Source: Hymenolepis diminuta (taxonomy: Eukaryota; Platyhelminthes; Cestoda; Cyclophyllidea; Hymenolepididae). Taken from it: a DNA stretch of 64,000 nucleotides. This document shows, in pieces, positions 26,001 to 41,000 of this stretch. Position 1 is the first letter of the stretch. Each line of letters starts with the position of its first letter. The notes below the pieces were generated by a model that saw only the letters and a list, made by a program, of their open reading frames with translations, had not been told where the DNA came from and did not search any database. Both the position numbers and the translations under genes were made by a program. The stretch covers positions 603,235-667,234 of the forward strand of contig CAADRB010000012.1 in assembly GCA_900708905.1 (NCBI GenBank), read 5' to 3'.

Positions 26001-29000
26001 GGAGAACTGTCAGAAAGGAAGTTTAATAATTTCAGTAGGTTATTCATTTTTGCTACCCTCACATGAGGGAAAACCTAGAGACATAGATTATCAGTATTAT
26101 CTTAGCTCGGGAGCTCTTGAAAAATCTCACATATAATAAGCTCATTTATTAAAAAAACTATATCAAAGATGAAAATTAAACAAAAGAATGCGTATTTTCA
26201 ATTTCTAATGCCTCACAGAAAAGCCTGTGAGACTTTTCGACCATCTTTTTTGCGATTTGGAGTTCCTTTCCAACCAACCAACCAGCCAACCTATTCATGA
26301 AATTTCAGAATACAACTCTAGGGAATATGGAACTTTATTTTTTTGACTTTGGAAGTATTAAGCCCTTATTTAATGTTATTTCAAGTGATACACCGAAAGG
26401 TTAGAAACAGTGTTTGCACCGTCAATTGAGGTAATATCTTTCAAAAAAATCATCGCCATTCAAGGATTAAATTTAACATTCTGAGTTAAATAGATTTAAT
26501 CGTAAGAGTTAGTCGATATTTGAATAAGTGCATCTGCGGCTAGATGAATTCAGCAAAGTTTACTGCGTCACCTATTCTGCAATTAAGTTTTAGTGAACAG
26601 AGTCATAACGATAACTAACATAATCCAAGTTATGAGTTGTCTAAAACAGGAACGCTAATACATAAGAAACATATCTCCCTATTCCGGAAACAAAAATGAA
26701 GACATATGGATGGCAATTTTCAAGCGCAAAACTACTAAAACTACAAGTCATCGCTGAAATAAATAAGAGGAGGAATGACTGAGCCAAATATTTGAATACA
26801 TCTTAGAAGGTGCAATCTGTTCTGATGAGAGAAACTCCTCAAGAAACTGAGAATCTTCCCAACGGCTAACAGAAAGCAACAGCTTTTTCTAAATCGAAAT
26901 ACCAAAGTTTGAATGGGAGGGCAAAACCATAATTATTACACAGGGGTGAAAATGCGAGACAGAAAAAGGAAGGACGATTTAGGTAGTGAGAACGTAGTGT
27001 CTAAATCGGGGTGAGTAAAACGGGCAAATTGGCTGAGTCATGGCAAGGCCGTGCAGGTGCAACTCAATGATCAATAATTAGGTGAACCTCGGGTAGAAAG
27101 GTTAAATACACTGACTGCAGTCTTTTTACCCAAGCATTCAACTTTAAAGAAAATTTCACATAAAACTATTTGAACTTACTTGGGGTTAGAAACTAATTTC
27201 TAAAAAACGCACAGGGGGAAATACTTCAAAATCTTTAGAATTAAAATAAAGCGAACCCGTTTTAATCAAACTTGAAATTCCGACTATTCAAGTTCCTCCC
27301 TCGTTTTCAATAAAAGTATCTTAATAAGTTTAACCAACACTTTAATAATTAAATTTCTAAAAATATTTATGTTTCGTTTCTTAAAAAATAAGTGGGATAG
27401 ATGTATCCAACTTCGCCCAAAAGCGTCACTGGAACGTCGCCTAGTCAGTTCTCCTTTTTCAACTGCGCAAATATTGAAAGGTGCCTCTCTATCTTCATAC
27501 ATTAGGACTTCAAGAAACATATCCATGATGCATAAAGAAAGCGCATTTTGCAATCAGAGAAAATATAAAGAGTTTATTTCGTTCCTCACAGAGCGCACGA
27601 AAGTCAGCTCCATTTTTGATTCCGTTCCGAACCTTTTTTGAGAGGACAATACTTTTTCCCCATTGAATTCGTTCCGTCCTTTATTCAACATCAACTCAGT
27701 CAAACAGCCTCCTTTTTTCTTGCTATAGGAAACAATATTATGCAGAAAGTATTTAAAGATATTTTTAGGTAACTTAAACTTACTCCCAAAAAATAATGAT
27801 GCGGCATATTTACGAATACTCTTTTTTCGAATAATTCATCAGGTGTATTTAGTATGAAGCTAGTGAAATAATTTGGTATATTTTTGGAGTAAATGAAGAA
27901 GAAAGGAAGATTGGATTAAGAAAATGTCTTCTCTCTCCGGATCCGAGTCAGCTATAGCCAAGTAATATTTAGGGGACACAAAAATATAGTGGATGAAACA
28001 ATAGAAGCAAAATATTCTTATCCTTAAAAAACATAACTAATTGAAAATAAAAAATAAATTAAAAGACTTCTATAATGAAAACTTCCGCCCAAATTATCGG
28101 AATTTAACTCCTCAAACGTCTCAAACCACGGGATCTTTATCGATCATGACTGAAGCTCTTCAAATGTCACTTACCTTGATTTAACTCTGCTTTGAAAGTT
28201 ATGGATCTACATGCCCAAATTGGACGATTACTGGCTCTTTTCTATTGATCGACTGAACTAAATAAAACTTATTTGTTCGAAGTATATTCACCTAGGGAAA
28301 TTTGCCAAAGATTTCACAAGCAATTGCTTGAGAGTATTTCATGCACGACTGTTTTATTAAGCTTGAAGAAAGAGCACGCCAGACGATATTCATTTGAATA
28401 ACTTAAAACACATGTAGTATGGCGTCTTGTCCATAAGTGAACTTTCCATACCCAATCAGGTCGGCTTTGGACTCGACGCGCGGTTAGCTTTATTTCTGTA
28501 TCTAGCTCACCATCATCTGACGTTTGGTCAGTTAATGTACCAACTCATAAATAGGAATAAAATCACGTGATCTGAGTGGTTTCACATTAGAGTGCCATAA
28601 ACTCCTTTTTTCTTTGAAAAGAGTTTCTCATACAAATAGAGGTGCTGAAGAAATAATCTAGCTTGATAGTTGGTTCGGCATAAAAAGAAGCTTTCATCTT
28701 CGTTGAAGAGAAAGGTTAATTAGAATCCCAAATTTTTGAAAAAGCCTGGCTAAATGATTCTTCTAACAACTGGTGGTCTTCAAAAGAAACGTGTTGCAAG
28801 CAGGCAGAGTTGCAGTGTACCATTGAGGGGCGTCAACCACAGATCAAGCAACGTGTTGTTGATCAATGTATTTACACTAATAATTTAGACTTAATATAAG
28901 TGATGAGACGAGTGTTATGATTCAAAGGACAGGGGTGATAGTCATGGGTGGTGGAACTAATACGCATTGTGATCACATCAGACTGGTGAAATTTCAAAAT

Positions 29001-32000
29001 AGGAATAAATGCTTTTGAGAATATATATCCAGACGTTTACGAAAGGTCATTGCATCCATTGATCGGATTTTACAGGAAAGGCATACTTTGTTAGACAATA
29101 AATAGAAACTAGCATTATGAACACAATTATAATATTGAAATAAGATTAATGTTACCACTAACAATAAGATACTGCCTAAAATACTATGCTACAAGTGTAA
29201 CCTTTCAATAGGAAAGTCCATGTAGATATTAACAGAATTGGCTGATTCAGTAATGAGAGAAAACCTCAAGCCTCATCTCCGTAGAAGAGGTTATGGGTTA
29301 GGATACATGTTAGGAAGTACAGAACCTGGCTAACATTCTTAGTTTAAAAAATCTTCACCCCATAAGAAAATGTAAGTAGGATTCATTGAATGTAACAAGA
29401 CAGATATACATCAGAAACCAACTGAGAGGAAGTGATGCAAGTATCTGAGTGCACGTGAAGGATTGGAGTTAACATAAATAGAGGTGTGTGCGTCGCTCGT
29501 GCAGTCGGTAAGGTTCTCGTCCTAGGTCATGTGTCCGATGTCTCAGTGATTGAAACGTTTAACCACACTGATTAAGGCTGGTCGCGGAATTTGAGTTCCT
29601 CGCCAGAGAGCTTCATGACGCTACTCATGAACCCTGAAGTTATTGTTCTATAATACTTTCCTAAATGTTCTCAGGAGGTATTTATAACGATACAAGGTTA
29701 TTAAAGCCACAGGCGAATCTACATACACACTGGGTCACATCAGACGTAAAATAACTCAAATTTCGAGAATATCTAGTCTTGGAAAAGACATGCAAAATAG
29801 GAACAGGATTGGTAAACCTATTTTGAATCAGGAAGTCCATAACATCTGATGTCATGTAAGCAAACGTCATTAACATTAATTAAAGTAGATGCTAATATTG
29901 TTGATATTGCCTCCCGCTACGAAAATTCAATTTGGCATTCAGTTATTAAAAGATTAGAACTGGAATACAAAACGGAATTAATGTTACACTTTAACGCTTG
30001 AAACTAGATCAATCCGCCGCTTACTTTATACCAAATAAGAAAAGACGAATGATTACGTAATAATTCATTTCGCTATGGAATATAAAGCAACATGCAACCA
30101 TAATTTAATTTAAATTTTTAAGATATCGTAAACAGAAAAACAAACAACTCGGAAAATTTTATTTATATTTTTACGATTATCATTAAATATGGTCATATTA
30201 TTTTGTTGTCTGAATTGAAAATTAGCTAGCCTAAATCCCAAGAGAAGCGTGCGATTCAACTTTAATGAAAGTCAAACAATTTAACTAACCCAGCCTTGAA
30301 AAAAATGCGTTAGAAATGTGAAAATCATGACCGTTTCATTTTAAGGACACAATAAATAACAAGAAAAGCTAATCACATATTCGTAAATTCAAACTAAATG
30401 AATCATTTACAGAATACTGCGTTCAAGTTAGCGATGAAATTATTAATTATTTGTCTATTAAATTATCATTCAAATTCATTTACTATAAAAGAATCAAATT
30501 CACACACTAAAGAAATGAGGAAATTTTATGGTATAATTGCATAGAAATATTTTAATATTCATGTTTGCGTGATAAGTGGGCATAAACAGGATATAATCCT
30601 CAAATTTAAGCGGAAGCGGAGTTATATTTACCGTCAATTCTATGTGTGAAAGATAGTTATTTCCAACTCGTGGTGGTATTTATTTAGCATAATATTTTAT
30701 CTTATTTTTTAATATTACATTTTAACAATGTTGCTAATGCGAACACCAAACGTGTTAACAATTATGTAAATATACTAGATAGAAATGAAAAATTACAACT
30801 ATTACAATCGATATGCTAGAGGTGGAATAATCAGCACATTTTTTCACCTTGAATTAAAGTAATTTTGGTTGATCTGATGTATTACTTAAATGAATATGAC
30901 TATCATTGTTATTTTATAGGAACTTTTTCTGCTACTTGTGCCGAACCCTTTTTGATCGGGGATTCTATTGATCAATATTAACTAAGGTGCCTAATTAAAT
31001 TAGAAAGATGATTTTCGATGTTATGACTTGCGAACGTCAGAAACTTGTGTCCATGCGAACGTAATAGCGCCAGACTAACGAAAGAAAAACGGTCAACTCA
31101 ACCCCGCATATCGTAATTTAGTCTACTTAACACAATTCAGCTTGCTAACGCACTACACTAGCTATCATTTCTTAATTTCCCAAATTTTAATTAAAATCTT
31201 ACTGCTAACTTATTGTAATAGCACTCAAATCTTGGACTTTTGATTTAGGAAAAGGCTATTGCTTTCTGAAAGCTCCTTGGAAAATCTTTAAGGTTTTGGA
31301 AGTTCTATATTATGGTAACGGAATTACCTTACTACGTAAAAAATATCATTGATAAGAATGTTAAAACTCATTTGAAATTATCCTAACCGATTTTCCTTAT
31401 AATACATTGAGAGATTCTATAGCGCCTCTGTAACTATGATGGGTGAGACAGGCACCATAAACCACTATATACTCCTTATTTACCCTTCAAGAAATAAAGC
31501 TGGTTTAAAAATTATGAAAAAATGGAAAGACATGAAATGAAATCTAATTTCTTGTAAAACTGCTTCCTTTACCTAAAAAGTCCTTCAAAATAAACTACAA
31601 CCAAACTTAGCTACATTAAATATCAAGAAGGCATCAAGGACAATGCATGAGCAACTCATATTTGAGCTCTAGAGAAATCTTTGCTTTTAAGCTCTAACAT
31701 TTCGAATTTCATAGCTTTTTCACATAATTTTAGTTATGCAGTTCTCTGTTCTGTTTGCGCATCAGATGCGTACTTTAACTGATTATTCCCATCAGGTGAA
31801 CTCAATAATATCTCATAATCCTTAAAGTACTTGATATTGTCGTTGTCAGAGTAGAAATAAACGTTTACTTTATTCTCATCACCATTTATGGTTCTACTTT
31901 ATTGTCCATATAAATGTAAACGTCATTTTTCAAATATAATAACGAAGGCCTACTTTTACAAAATTTGGTGAGGGTGATATTAAAAAAAAATCAACAACTA

Positions 32001-35000
32001 TGAAATTCATTTGTTAAAATGACCTTGATATAGGAAGTGCAAAATCTTTAATTTGTCGTGTATTAAAAGCATGTGCTTCAAAATGAGTTCTTTTAATATT
32101 TAAAGAAATTCTTTCATGTAAAATTTAAGACAAGGACAAATAAGGAATGAAGAGGAAATAGCAAAAGATTCGCATTAACATGGATTTGAGAAGTATGAAA
32201 ATAAGCGAAATCTCTATCAATAAAGTGTGTTCTAAGGGTACCTATTTTAAAGTGATTTAAACTATAATGAAAAACGTGTTCTTTGCTGATTGAAAAAAAT
32301 CCCTTATCTTTTCTTCTTATTTCCTATCTCATATGTTTTTAATAAACTTACGAATGACAAATTAGAGTGTTACTGGTCGTGGTTGATTGAATTAAAGTAG
32401 TAAGAAATCAAATATCATTATCATCGTCATCATTATGTTGACTCATGTTAATAAAAGTTAAATCGATAGAAACAATCTATAAGTGGTTAATTAATCAACA
32501 TAAATAATAAAGTATTAGACAGAACAAATTTCAAGACAATATATTGACTAGGCTTTCAAGCTCTAAAAGACACGTAAAGAAAGCAAATTCCAACTCCAAA
32601 TTCCAAAGAATCAAAAATTTTTGTGGTGATTTAAGAAAGGAAGATAAAATGGGCAGTTAATGCCTTAGTAACTGAAGAAATGCCAGACTCTAACTTTGCG
32701 TATTAGCAAAGTGATAAAAATGGATTTGATAAGGGCCGACTTAACCAGCTTCACCTTCACATCTTAGCTGAAATTAACCAGTCGCTCTCTAGCGATAGAA
32801 ATAAAGTAAGTGCCACGGTTCTGTCTATTATACTTGTCAAATTCCAATTATACCATTTCTTTTGTTTCAAACTAATTTAAACTTATTTTTGAAATGTTTC
32901 ATTATAGATAAAAACAAACATCATCTAATAAAAGCCAACCATTAACCAATTACATCCAAGATGCCTTTTACTAAGCTCTAACCATCCTCAAGCCCCTAAA
33001 TTTATCGAATTAACTATGAATCATTTGTGAATCAGGCTCCAGTGAACGTTTTATTTCTCAGAATAATAGTCTCATAGTTTAACTCTTCTTTCTCAAATAA
33101 ATGGAAAACTAGTTGCACCTCTCCCAAATCATCCCGTACATTTGATACGTACTTTAACTGATCACGGACATATATTTGGAAACTTAAAGATTGCTTTCAA
33201 GATATATGCTCCTGTTTACATTTAAATCTGATTTTTTATCACCTAAGACAAAAAAATCACATTTACAATCAGAAGTCAAGCCGCTGTCAAAGAACACGAA
33301 TTCGACACCCATTCACTTTTTTCAGCGCAAGACTGTGGAGAAATGATACAATTATCGTTTCTCAGTCATTGAGAAACCAATGTTCCATCCCTCCTTAGAG
33401 TTAGTTTAGAAAAAATATATACCATTTCCCAAACGCAGAAAGTGACACAAAGAAAATAAAAGTAATCCATCTTTAAGAGACATTATATTATTTCACATAT
33501 GAATTCGTCTAATGTGCAATAGAGTGGTAATCGATAGTAACCTCTTAGCTCCTTAAAAAAAATTTTTCAAAAATGTATGCAGAAGAACTGCATTTCTAAG
33601 CCACTAATTAGATACTCACATTCTAAAATTTCTCCATTGGCTGTCATTAACTAGTACTGTTGGTTTCATTCTTCACAGGAAATATATGGATGAGAATCGA
33701 GCTCGTGACCTCTAACATGGTAGGCACCGGCTACGTCACCGGCCAAGAATTTTGGAAATATATGGAAACAATTATTTATCACATGCTGGCATAGCGATTA
33801 ATAAAATTAAAGCATTAACAAATAAAATCAACGCAAAATTTGACGTAAGAGAGCGCTGGGAACTGATGTTCAAGAAATAAATCTAGAGTGGGTCATTATT
33901 TTTTGGAGTATTTTATTCTGTCCTTAAATTTGTGGCTACTCCATAATTTTATATGGAAAAGTAAGAATTTGAATTATAGTAATAATGAGAAGTCTTCATA
34001 TTGCCTTTATAAGATAACTTATGTATATATCACACATTTAATAGATGTCGGTATTTGTGATGCAACAGATTTGACGCTTTCCAATTCACATCAATTTAAA
34101 AAAAAGGTCAGCCGATAAAATTTAGATGAATTTTCCTAACCAAGAATTCTAAGTTGTGGTTCGAACCCATGTCGGTACTTAAATAAATGTAAGTTAATAT
34201 TAACATGGAAATTGTCTAAACAGTTAATGAACTTACGTTGAAGACAGTCGGCATTAAGAAGACGTTTGCACTTCTCGTGACACTTGACACCGCATTCTGA
34301 ACAACGAAGACCCTGTCTTGCAACTCCCCATAGGAGACCCTCACATTCATAACAGTAAGTGGGGCTAGTAGCATTGAATACCACAAAATTGTGTGGCGTA
34401 TTACCGGATATGGGATAAGCCAGTGCATTCAGTGTCTTCTTGTACACGAGCAGTTTCTACATAAGGAAATTCCAGGTATATTAGAAATGGCAAGTGAAAA
34501 TCGTTTTAATAGGCATATATAACAAGGCGATCATTCCTTTATAAATCGGAAGAAACCTTCCAGGCAAATGTCATCTAAAATAGGTCCAAAGGAGTATTAT
34601 GCTCTCAGATATTCAAAACCAAGAACATAAAAATAGCAGAAAAGCGTATCAGAAGACAGTTTCCAATAAGGATTAAATTATCATACTTTAAGTCAAAGCC
34701 AAGTATAGGCAAGGATTGAATAAAACACAATCCCAAAACATCGTATTTAGACATTTCGATTGTTTAATTAACACAGGTTCCACTTCTAAGTATTAGAGAA
34801 ATGTAATTTTGTGACTAAAACATGTGCAGCAGTGCAATTCCCCCCAAACCCTATATGCCTAAAGCGTACCTTATCATTGACTTCACTCAAACGGCCTGAT
34901 TTTCGTAGAATTTGTTCTCACTATCTCTCTATCGTAGTCTTCATCCTTTTCCCTCTCTCTCCTACACATTTACTCTCTACTCAAACTCCCGGACTTTTGA

Positions 35001-38000
35001 TTTGGGAAAGAAATAATCGTTTTCAGCCATTAGAAAGATTCTATATTACTTAAGGGGATATGTCTTAGTGTGATCGAGTCGATCCCCGTCACTGTGGTAA
35101 CTCTAGTTTCTATATAAGAATTACATTCTCAAGCACAATTAGCAAATATTATTCTATTCAAAAAAGTGGTGCGTATTTTTGAGAGTATTTGATTTTTTGA
35201 TTTTATCCATAACCCTTGGGAAATGAAAATGATTTAGTCCGTTATATCAGGAATGATAGGTTTATTTTAACAGTAAACTTGCCCGATTTTTTCTAACCAT
35301 GACTTTAGGTGCTTTTTCACCGTTATAAGTGACTCAATATATGAAAACCAAATCGATATTTTACAATCGCTCAAAGGAAAAGTCTTCTGACTGTATGGTT
35401 TTTAGAGGAATGTGATGAGAAAGCTGAAAGAGCATACTTAAGATTCGTCTTCTCGCAGTTTTTAGGAGAGCCATAGATCTCTTGTTATCGAGCACCGTTA
35501 CTAAAGGTCAACATAATTTTAGCTCAGCAAGTTATTCTAGAAATTTAGAGCGTCATATTTTATCAAGTAGAAATTTCATTCTTAGTAATATAGCAAAATT
35601 TCAAGATATGGGGATGGTTGAATATTGTACATTAAAATTCGAAACGAAAATGTTTAGATTTCACGCACTCATAATGAGTTTTCGTCACTTGAATAAAGCT
35701 GTATCTCTTCGATAAAATGGACCTCACAAATACTCCCTGTGCTGCCCATGAAAATGTAGACACCATTTTTATGGGAATGAAGAGACACATTTGACTGAAA
35801 CTTCGTGAATAAATTTACTACTCTCGGGGAAATAAAACGGAAAAATCACAAGATTATCAATATGACTAAGTGAGAGAAGATATCGACTTCTCGAATCTGA
35901 TCTGGATCATATCTCCTTGCCAAATCTTTCATCTAGACTTATGAAATGATTCTTGTCTTTTGCAAATATACATTTTCATGGTAATTATAGCAGACTTGGA
36001 AACTTTAAAATAACCTTCGAACACTACAGCTTGGTGAAATGAAATTTATTTATACCGGAAGCAATTAGTCAGATTAACTATTCTGCTGAATCTGAAATGG
36101 TTGCTTTTACTGCCCAATTTGTGTCTTAATAATTGCCCAGTTTACTTAAATACCGATTTCATTCAATTTCACTTAAATTAGTCTACCAAAACAAATTTCA
36201 TACTTAACAAAACATACTCAAATCCTATCGCAATGAAGTGTTGAAAATGAATGGGTCAATTTTAATCAACACCGGTAGAGAAAAAAACAAGAGATGCTGA
36301 AAAATAAATTACTAGGTCATCGATTTAAATACTGGTTGAAAAAGAAGAAATCATTTTTCATCAAAGAGACCATACACCTTAAGAAACTGTATATAAACTA
36401 CTCTTGTGATAAAATTTAGTTGAATTTATATGCAAATCTTAGCTTTCAATAACGGGGATGGTGGGATGAGCTTAATCGCTCAGTTTCTTGAACTAGAGCA
36501 ATTTCAGCTGCAATCTCTTTTCGTGTTTTTGAACAAACAGGTTAGTAAAAGGCTTGACGACTCAAAATTAATGCCAAAACGCAACATCTAGTGCACTGTC
36601 TCCAAGCAACGGTCTTTGCCTAATCTCTAAGTATTGCAAGCTGAGTAGGTCTCAAATTTCAATGAACACTGGTGACTAAAACTCAAGAGCCAAATTTTTT
36701 AGTTGTATAAATGCAATATTCCAACTCACCTATTTGGCACAAGCACAACTAGACGATTTCGTGATGCAACAGATTTAACAAATGTTGTAACTTTCCTGCT
36801 TTAACTGGGTGGGATTTGAATTAATCATTTCATGAATTGATTAAAAGCAAACATTGTCATTGATGCGAATACTATTAATCTTAGAGCAGATGAATATATC
36901 TGCCAATTTTAAAAATAAAGTTTGCTATTATTACAGCTCATAGCAAAGCAGAAAAAAATTTGCAACTTTTCATTGCGAGAAAGTAACTGAAATTGTATGG
37001 GTAAAATTCAGTAAGGGATAAGGGAAATGGATCAAAGAGAGTGTAGAAAGGGTTACTTCATTTATTTTTAATTTGAAATTGTAGAATAGTCACTTAGCCT
37101 GCAAGTCATTTCATTACATTCCAAAAGTCAAAATCGTGGGTTTCAAATTCTTACTCCCAATCTTACTCCCAGGGCTTATTAAACAGTGTTTTATTTACGA
37201 TAGTCGGTCTAGCCACTTAACATCACTTTTTCTTTTAAAAATGGAAGGTGCTACTTGATCTAACAGGATCTTGACCAGTTTAAGTAATCTCAGTACAACA
37301 GAGATAACAGAGAAGGGTTCGCTCAAGGTGAACTCTAATACATTTCGCCAGCGATTCATAATGAGCCCACCACTTCTATTCGATAATACCTACTACAAAT
37401 TGATTTAAATTCGTATTACCTCAGCTTTTCAGTAATAATCGATGAATCAGTACAATTTTGTATTGACACTTAACATTTAAGCGTTACTTCTTTTGTATTT
37501 CCAGTTTTGTATTTTAGAATAAATTTAACCCCATGGTTTTCGAAGTCTATCTACTTGATTTGCTTTAGTCAAATATATATTTAAATCAGTGCAAGTTAAA
37601 CTATTAAAGTGTAAAAGTTATCTCAGCGGTGTAACGTAGGCTGTGACAATTGCAGAAGTTAGTTGAAACTATCCCCCGCAGTTTAGTTTACTCAAAATCC
37701 ATTTTTCCCTATTTGTTGACACTTCCAGAAATAATGTCATTGGGAGTTAATGTAGAATTGCGGGAATAAAACAAACCGTCAAATGCAGGAGAGCAAACAA
37801 GCTTTAAGTACAGCGGAACACTTACCAAATCTGCTCCGCTAAGTGTTGTGCTTTGACCGATGCTCGCCGGTAGTACACTGGCTGTTCTCTTTTGTGCTGA
37901 CATTGTCTTTGTAGATAAGGAACAGTATTTATTTCAAATTAATGTGAAAAGTTAATGTAAATTCATTAATACGAAGGCGAGCTTACTTGGAGAACCTAAA

Positions 38001-41000
38001 AGAAAAAAACAGATATAGTTGATGAGAGTCAGAATGAGCATTTGTAGTAACATTGCGATCTACCGCTGTTAACCGACCCGTAAAGTTGTCATTCCATTTT
38101 TACCATTTTCTACCTACTGCATAGTAGGCTCCATTCTGTCCTGAGTATTATTCATCCTTTTCACCATAAGTAACTGGTCGGTTTAGGTCAGTTATCTGAT
38201 TCTACCATGTTCAGCCTTTCCCTTTTCTTATATCTGTGTACTTTTCGATGATGTCTTATTTATTCTTTCTTAATACAAGCGTCCATGTCATATCCTATTT
38301 ATTATTCCTCTCCCGTGCTAAAAATCGCTAGCTTAACAGATTTTTATGCTTCAATAGTAAGCTCTAAGAGGTTTGGTCTAATTTCAAAACAACCTGTAAT
38401 TGAGAATACATGAAGAAGCCGGATTTATTTTTAGACTCCGTAACTATAAACCGTGTCTAATTAGCACCTGTGGTTATTTCTAATCACGGTTTTAAAAGGA
38501 CAAATTATAGCGTCACCGCTGTTTGATTAATGGCATGCATTTATCCAAAACCAGTCGCTGATGACTAAAATATTCAAGGCTGGAAATTACTCATCACAAA
38601 AGAATATTGCTAATAAAATATGCTTCTTAATTCCTTAAATTCCCGTAAAATGTTGCTGAAGGTAGAATAATACCGATCTTAGAGCGACTCTATTAATGGC
38701 AATTAGTTTATTACAAGTTACTATCATCGATTCGATAGCAAGTGATTTAACCTGCGCACTAAAATGAGATCCTATAGCTGTCTTTAAAATATGGCCTTAT
38801 TCAAAAACAAAGTATCGTGAGGTCCGTAAAATTAAGAAATAAATGAAGAATGAAATTAGGCTTTAGTAAAAAAAGGGAAAGAGAAATTAAAAAGATATTT
38901 TTTAAGCCTACCAGATCGCTGACAAGAGGAAGAGTTCGTTTGTTCCATCTTCGCTCCGGAGCACTATCGATAGATTGATAGAAGCTTTTGGCAGCACTGC
39001 AATGAAAAGAAACCCATATTGCCTCCTATAAGTCCAAGAAATATAAATAAATATTCAAGATAACACTCACCGGTTGAATATCTGGGACTTTTCATCCGAA
39101 TTTTCCTAAAAATACCAAAATCTTCGTTAAAAAAGATGTAAAATTAAAGCCGTAACATATATAGATATAGAACGACATGATCGAAGGTGTTGCTACTATG
39201 TTTTACCTGAGAAAAGACAAGATCGCGATTCTGACTAAGCAGAGCCCAACGCCATCGAGCCCTCATACGTGGGTCCACTTGCGGAAGTGGACTTTGTCTC
39301 CCATTTCCTTCTGTCGTATCTTCCGTCACTTTGAGCTGATCTTTCAGTGGTTCGGGTTCCGGTTTTGTTTCACCCTCAATAACTTTTGATAAAGGTGAAT
39401 GTACAGGAGAAGGAGAATCAGGCGGTATGAAGTGTTCAAAAGTCGGTGGAGTAAGAAGTTCATTATCTTCAACTGGAGCTCCAGTTTGAATAAATTCTTC
39501 ACTCGATGTATCGGCGCTCGTAGCCAGATTAAAAGCTTCATCTAGTGTCATTTCACCATCCTCATCACCATCTCCAATCTCATCGTTGGAAGAATCGATA
39601 ACAGATGACTCTAGAGTTGACGATGAAGATTTACTCTGTTCTTTTTCCTCGTCCTCCTCATTTTCATCGATTGTCACACTAGAATCCCGCGAGTCTGCCA
39701 AAAATCCCAAGTTTCCTACACACTCCATATCGTCATTATCTGAGGAGGTTCCTTTCGAGTCTTGTTGTGGAATAATTGCGCCAAAAGCAAATTCCTCTTT
39801 CTGCTCTGAATAAGCTGGTGAACTACTGACGTCAATTTCAGGATATTTATCATTTACGGTTGCTTCACTGGGATCTCCCTTTCCTTTTAAAGATTTCCTG
39901 TTTTCGGAAATTTCGAAAGACGGCGAACTTTGATCTTTGATACTAGAATACTTCTTCTCATCTCCCTTCACATTTGTGATAGAATCGAAAATAGGTAATT
40001 TAAACAAGGAATCATGATTTTGATGTTGTTTCTCCTTTTCAGGTGAGTTTTTCCGAGAGGATTTGGGAGATTTTTGCAAAACCTGTGGAGATTCAACTCT
40101 TTCATCTTTCTTAACACTTTTATCCTCATACGAGGGGAAAAATTCCAAATCGATTCCATGCCGATTAAGACTATTTCCTTTCATATTTATATCAGAAATA
40201 GACTTACGGATTTCATTTGAGAAATCAAGAGAATCAACGATTTCAAACGGTCTTTCCGGTTGAGGGAAAGAAATCTTTCGATTTGGCTTTGATCTGGTTT
40301 CTAAGTCTGGACTTCGTGTATAATCCTGTGTGGGATAGTTAATATGGAAGCTCGGAACTTTAACCTGTCCTGGTCTAGAATAAGAGTTCAAATTTGCACA
40401 TTGATAATTACTGAGGCCACTGGAATTACTTTCAACTTGGTTTGTACGCGTTACTTTTACATTTGGCGGTGGATATTTCGTAATAAAATTTGAATTCTCA
40501 AATTGATTTCTCTTCTCTAAAGGAAAGGCTTTTGATCCATTGCTTAAAGTAGAATGAGAAATCTTTTGAAAAGGCCTCTGACGTTCGTCGAAGTCTCCTA
40601 ACCACCCACTTTTTGAAATGAGTGTACTAATTGGCACATCTTCATCAGATATCTTCCTCCTGGCTTGGAAATGTTCAGCAGTTTTAGTTGTTCGATGGAT
40701 TGTGACGATATGACTAGGTGACATTTCCTCCAGAATTTCCTCAGAACCATCGGAATCAGATGAACTGTCCACCAAATCATCTAGGATGTCTGTTTCTAGA
40801 GTTGGTAGCATTGCAACTATATTCTCGATGTTTTTACTCTCATAGTGAGCATGAAGTTCTTCATGAGGACATGTACACTGAGCAAGGCTATGCCATTGTG
40901 TCTCATCGAGTAGATATGGACAAGAACATCCAGCATGGCTTCCATCCATCATGAAGTAGGGATTCCTGATGGTCAGATGGAAATTTGAAGGAGGTGGAGG

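Larger units (their letters stand above)
23785..34236 (-). other. unc-13: unc-13 intron between C1 and linker exons (10.5 kb)
   Basis: Largest intron inside the model. It holds SINE copy E and two SINE head fragments. Both strands are open at 27284-27641 without splice or homology support. The rest is AT-rich with no feature I can name. Confidence 0.65.

Noticed and set aside
27284..27641. Overlapping open frames of about 90 codons on both strands in the large intron
   Set aside because: The minus frame (with [12 protein letters not shown]) begins at TTG, and neither frame has convincing splice sites or a known relative. The C1-C2B linker is already complete without it. Left uncalled, though a cassette exon cannot be excluded.
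34160..34172. Box B-like GGTTCGAACCC near the C1 exon
   Set aside because: No matching box A, acceptor stem or SINE body around it; likely chance or a very eroded copy.
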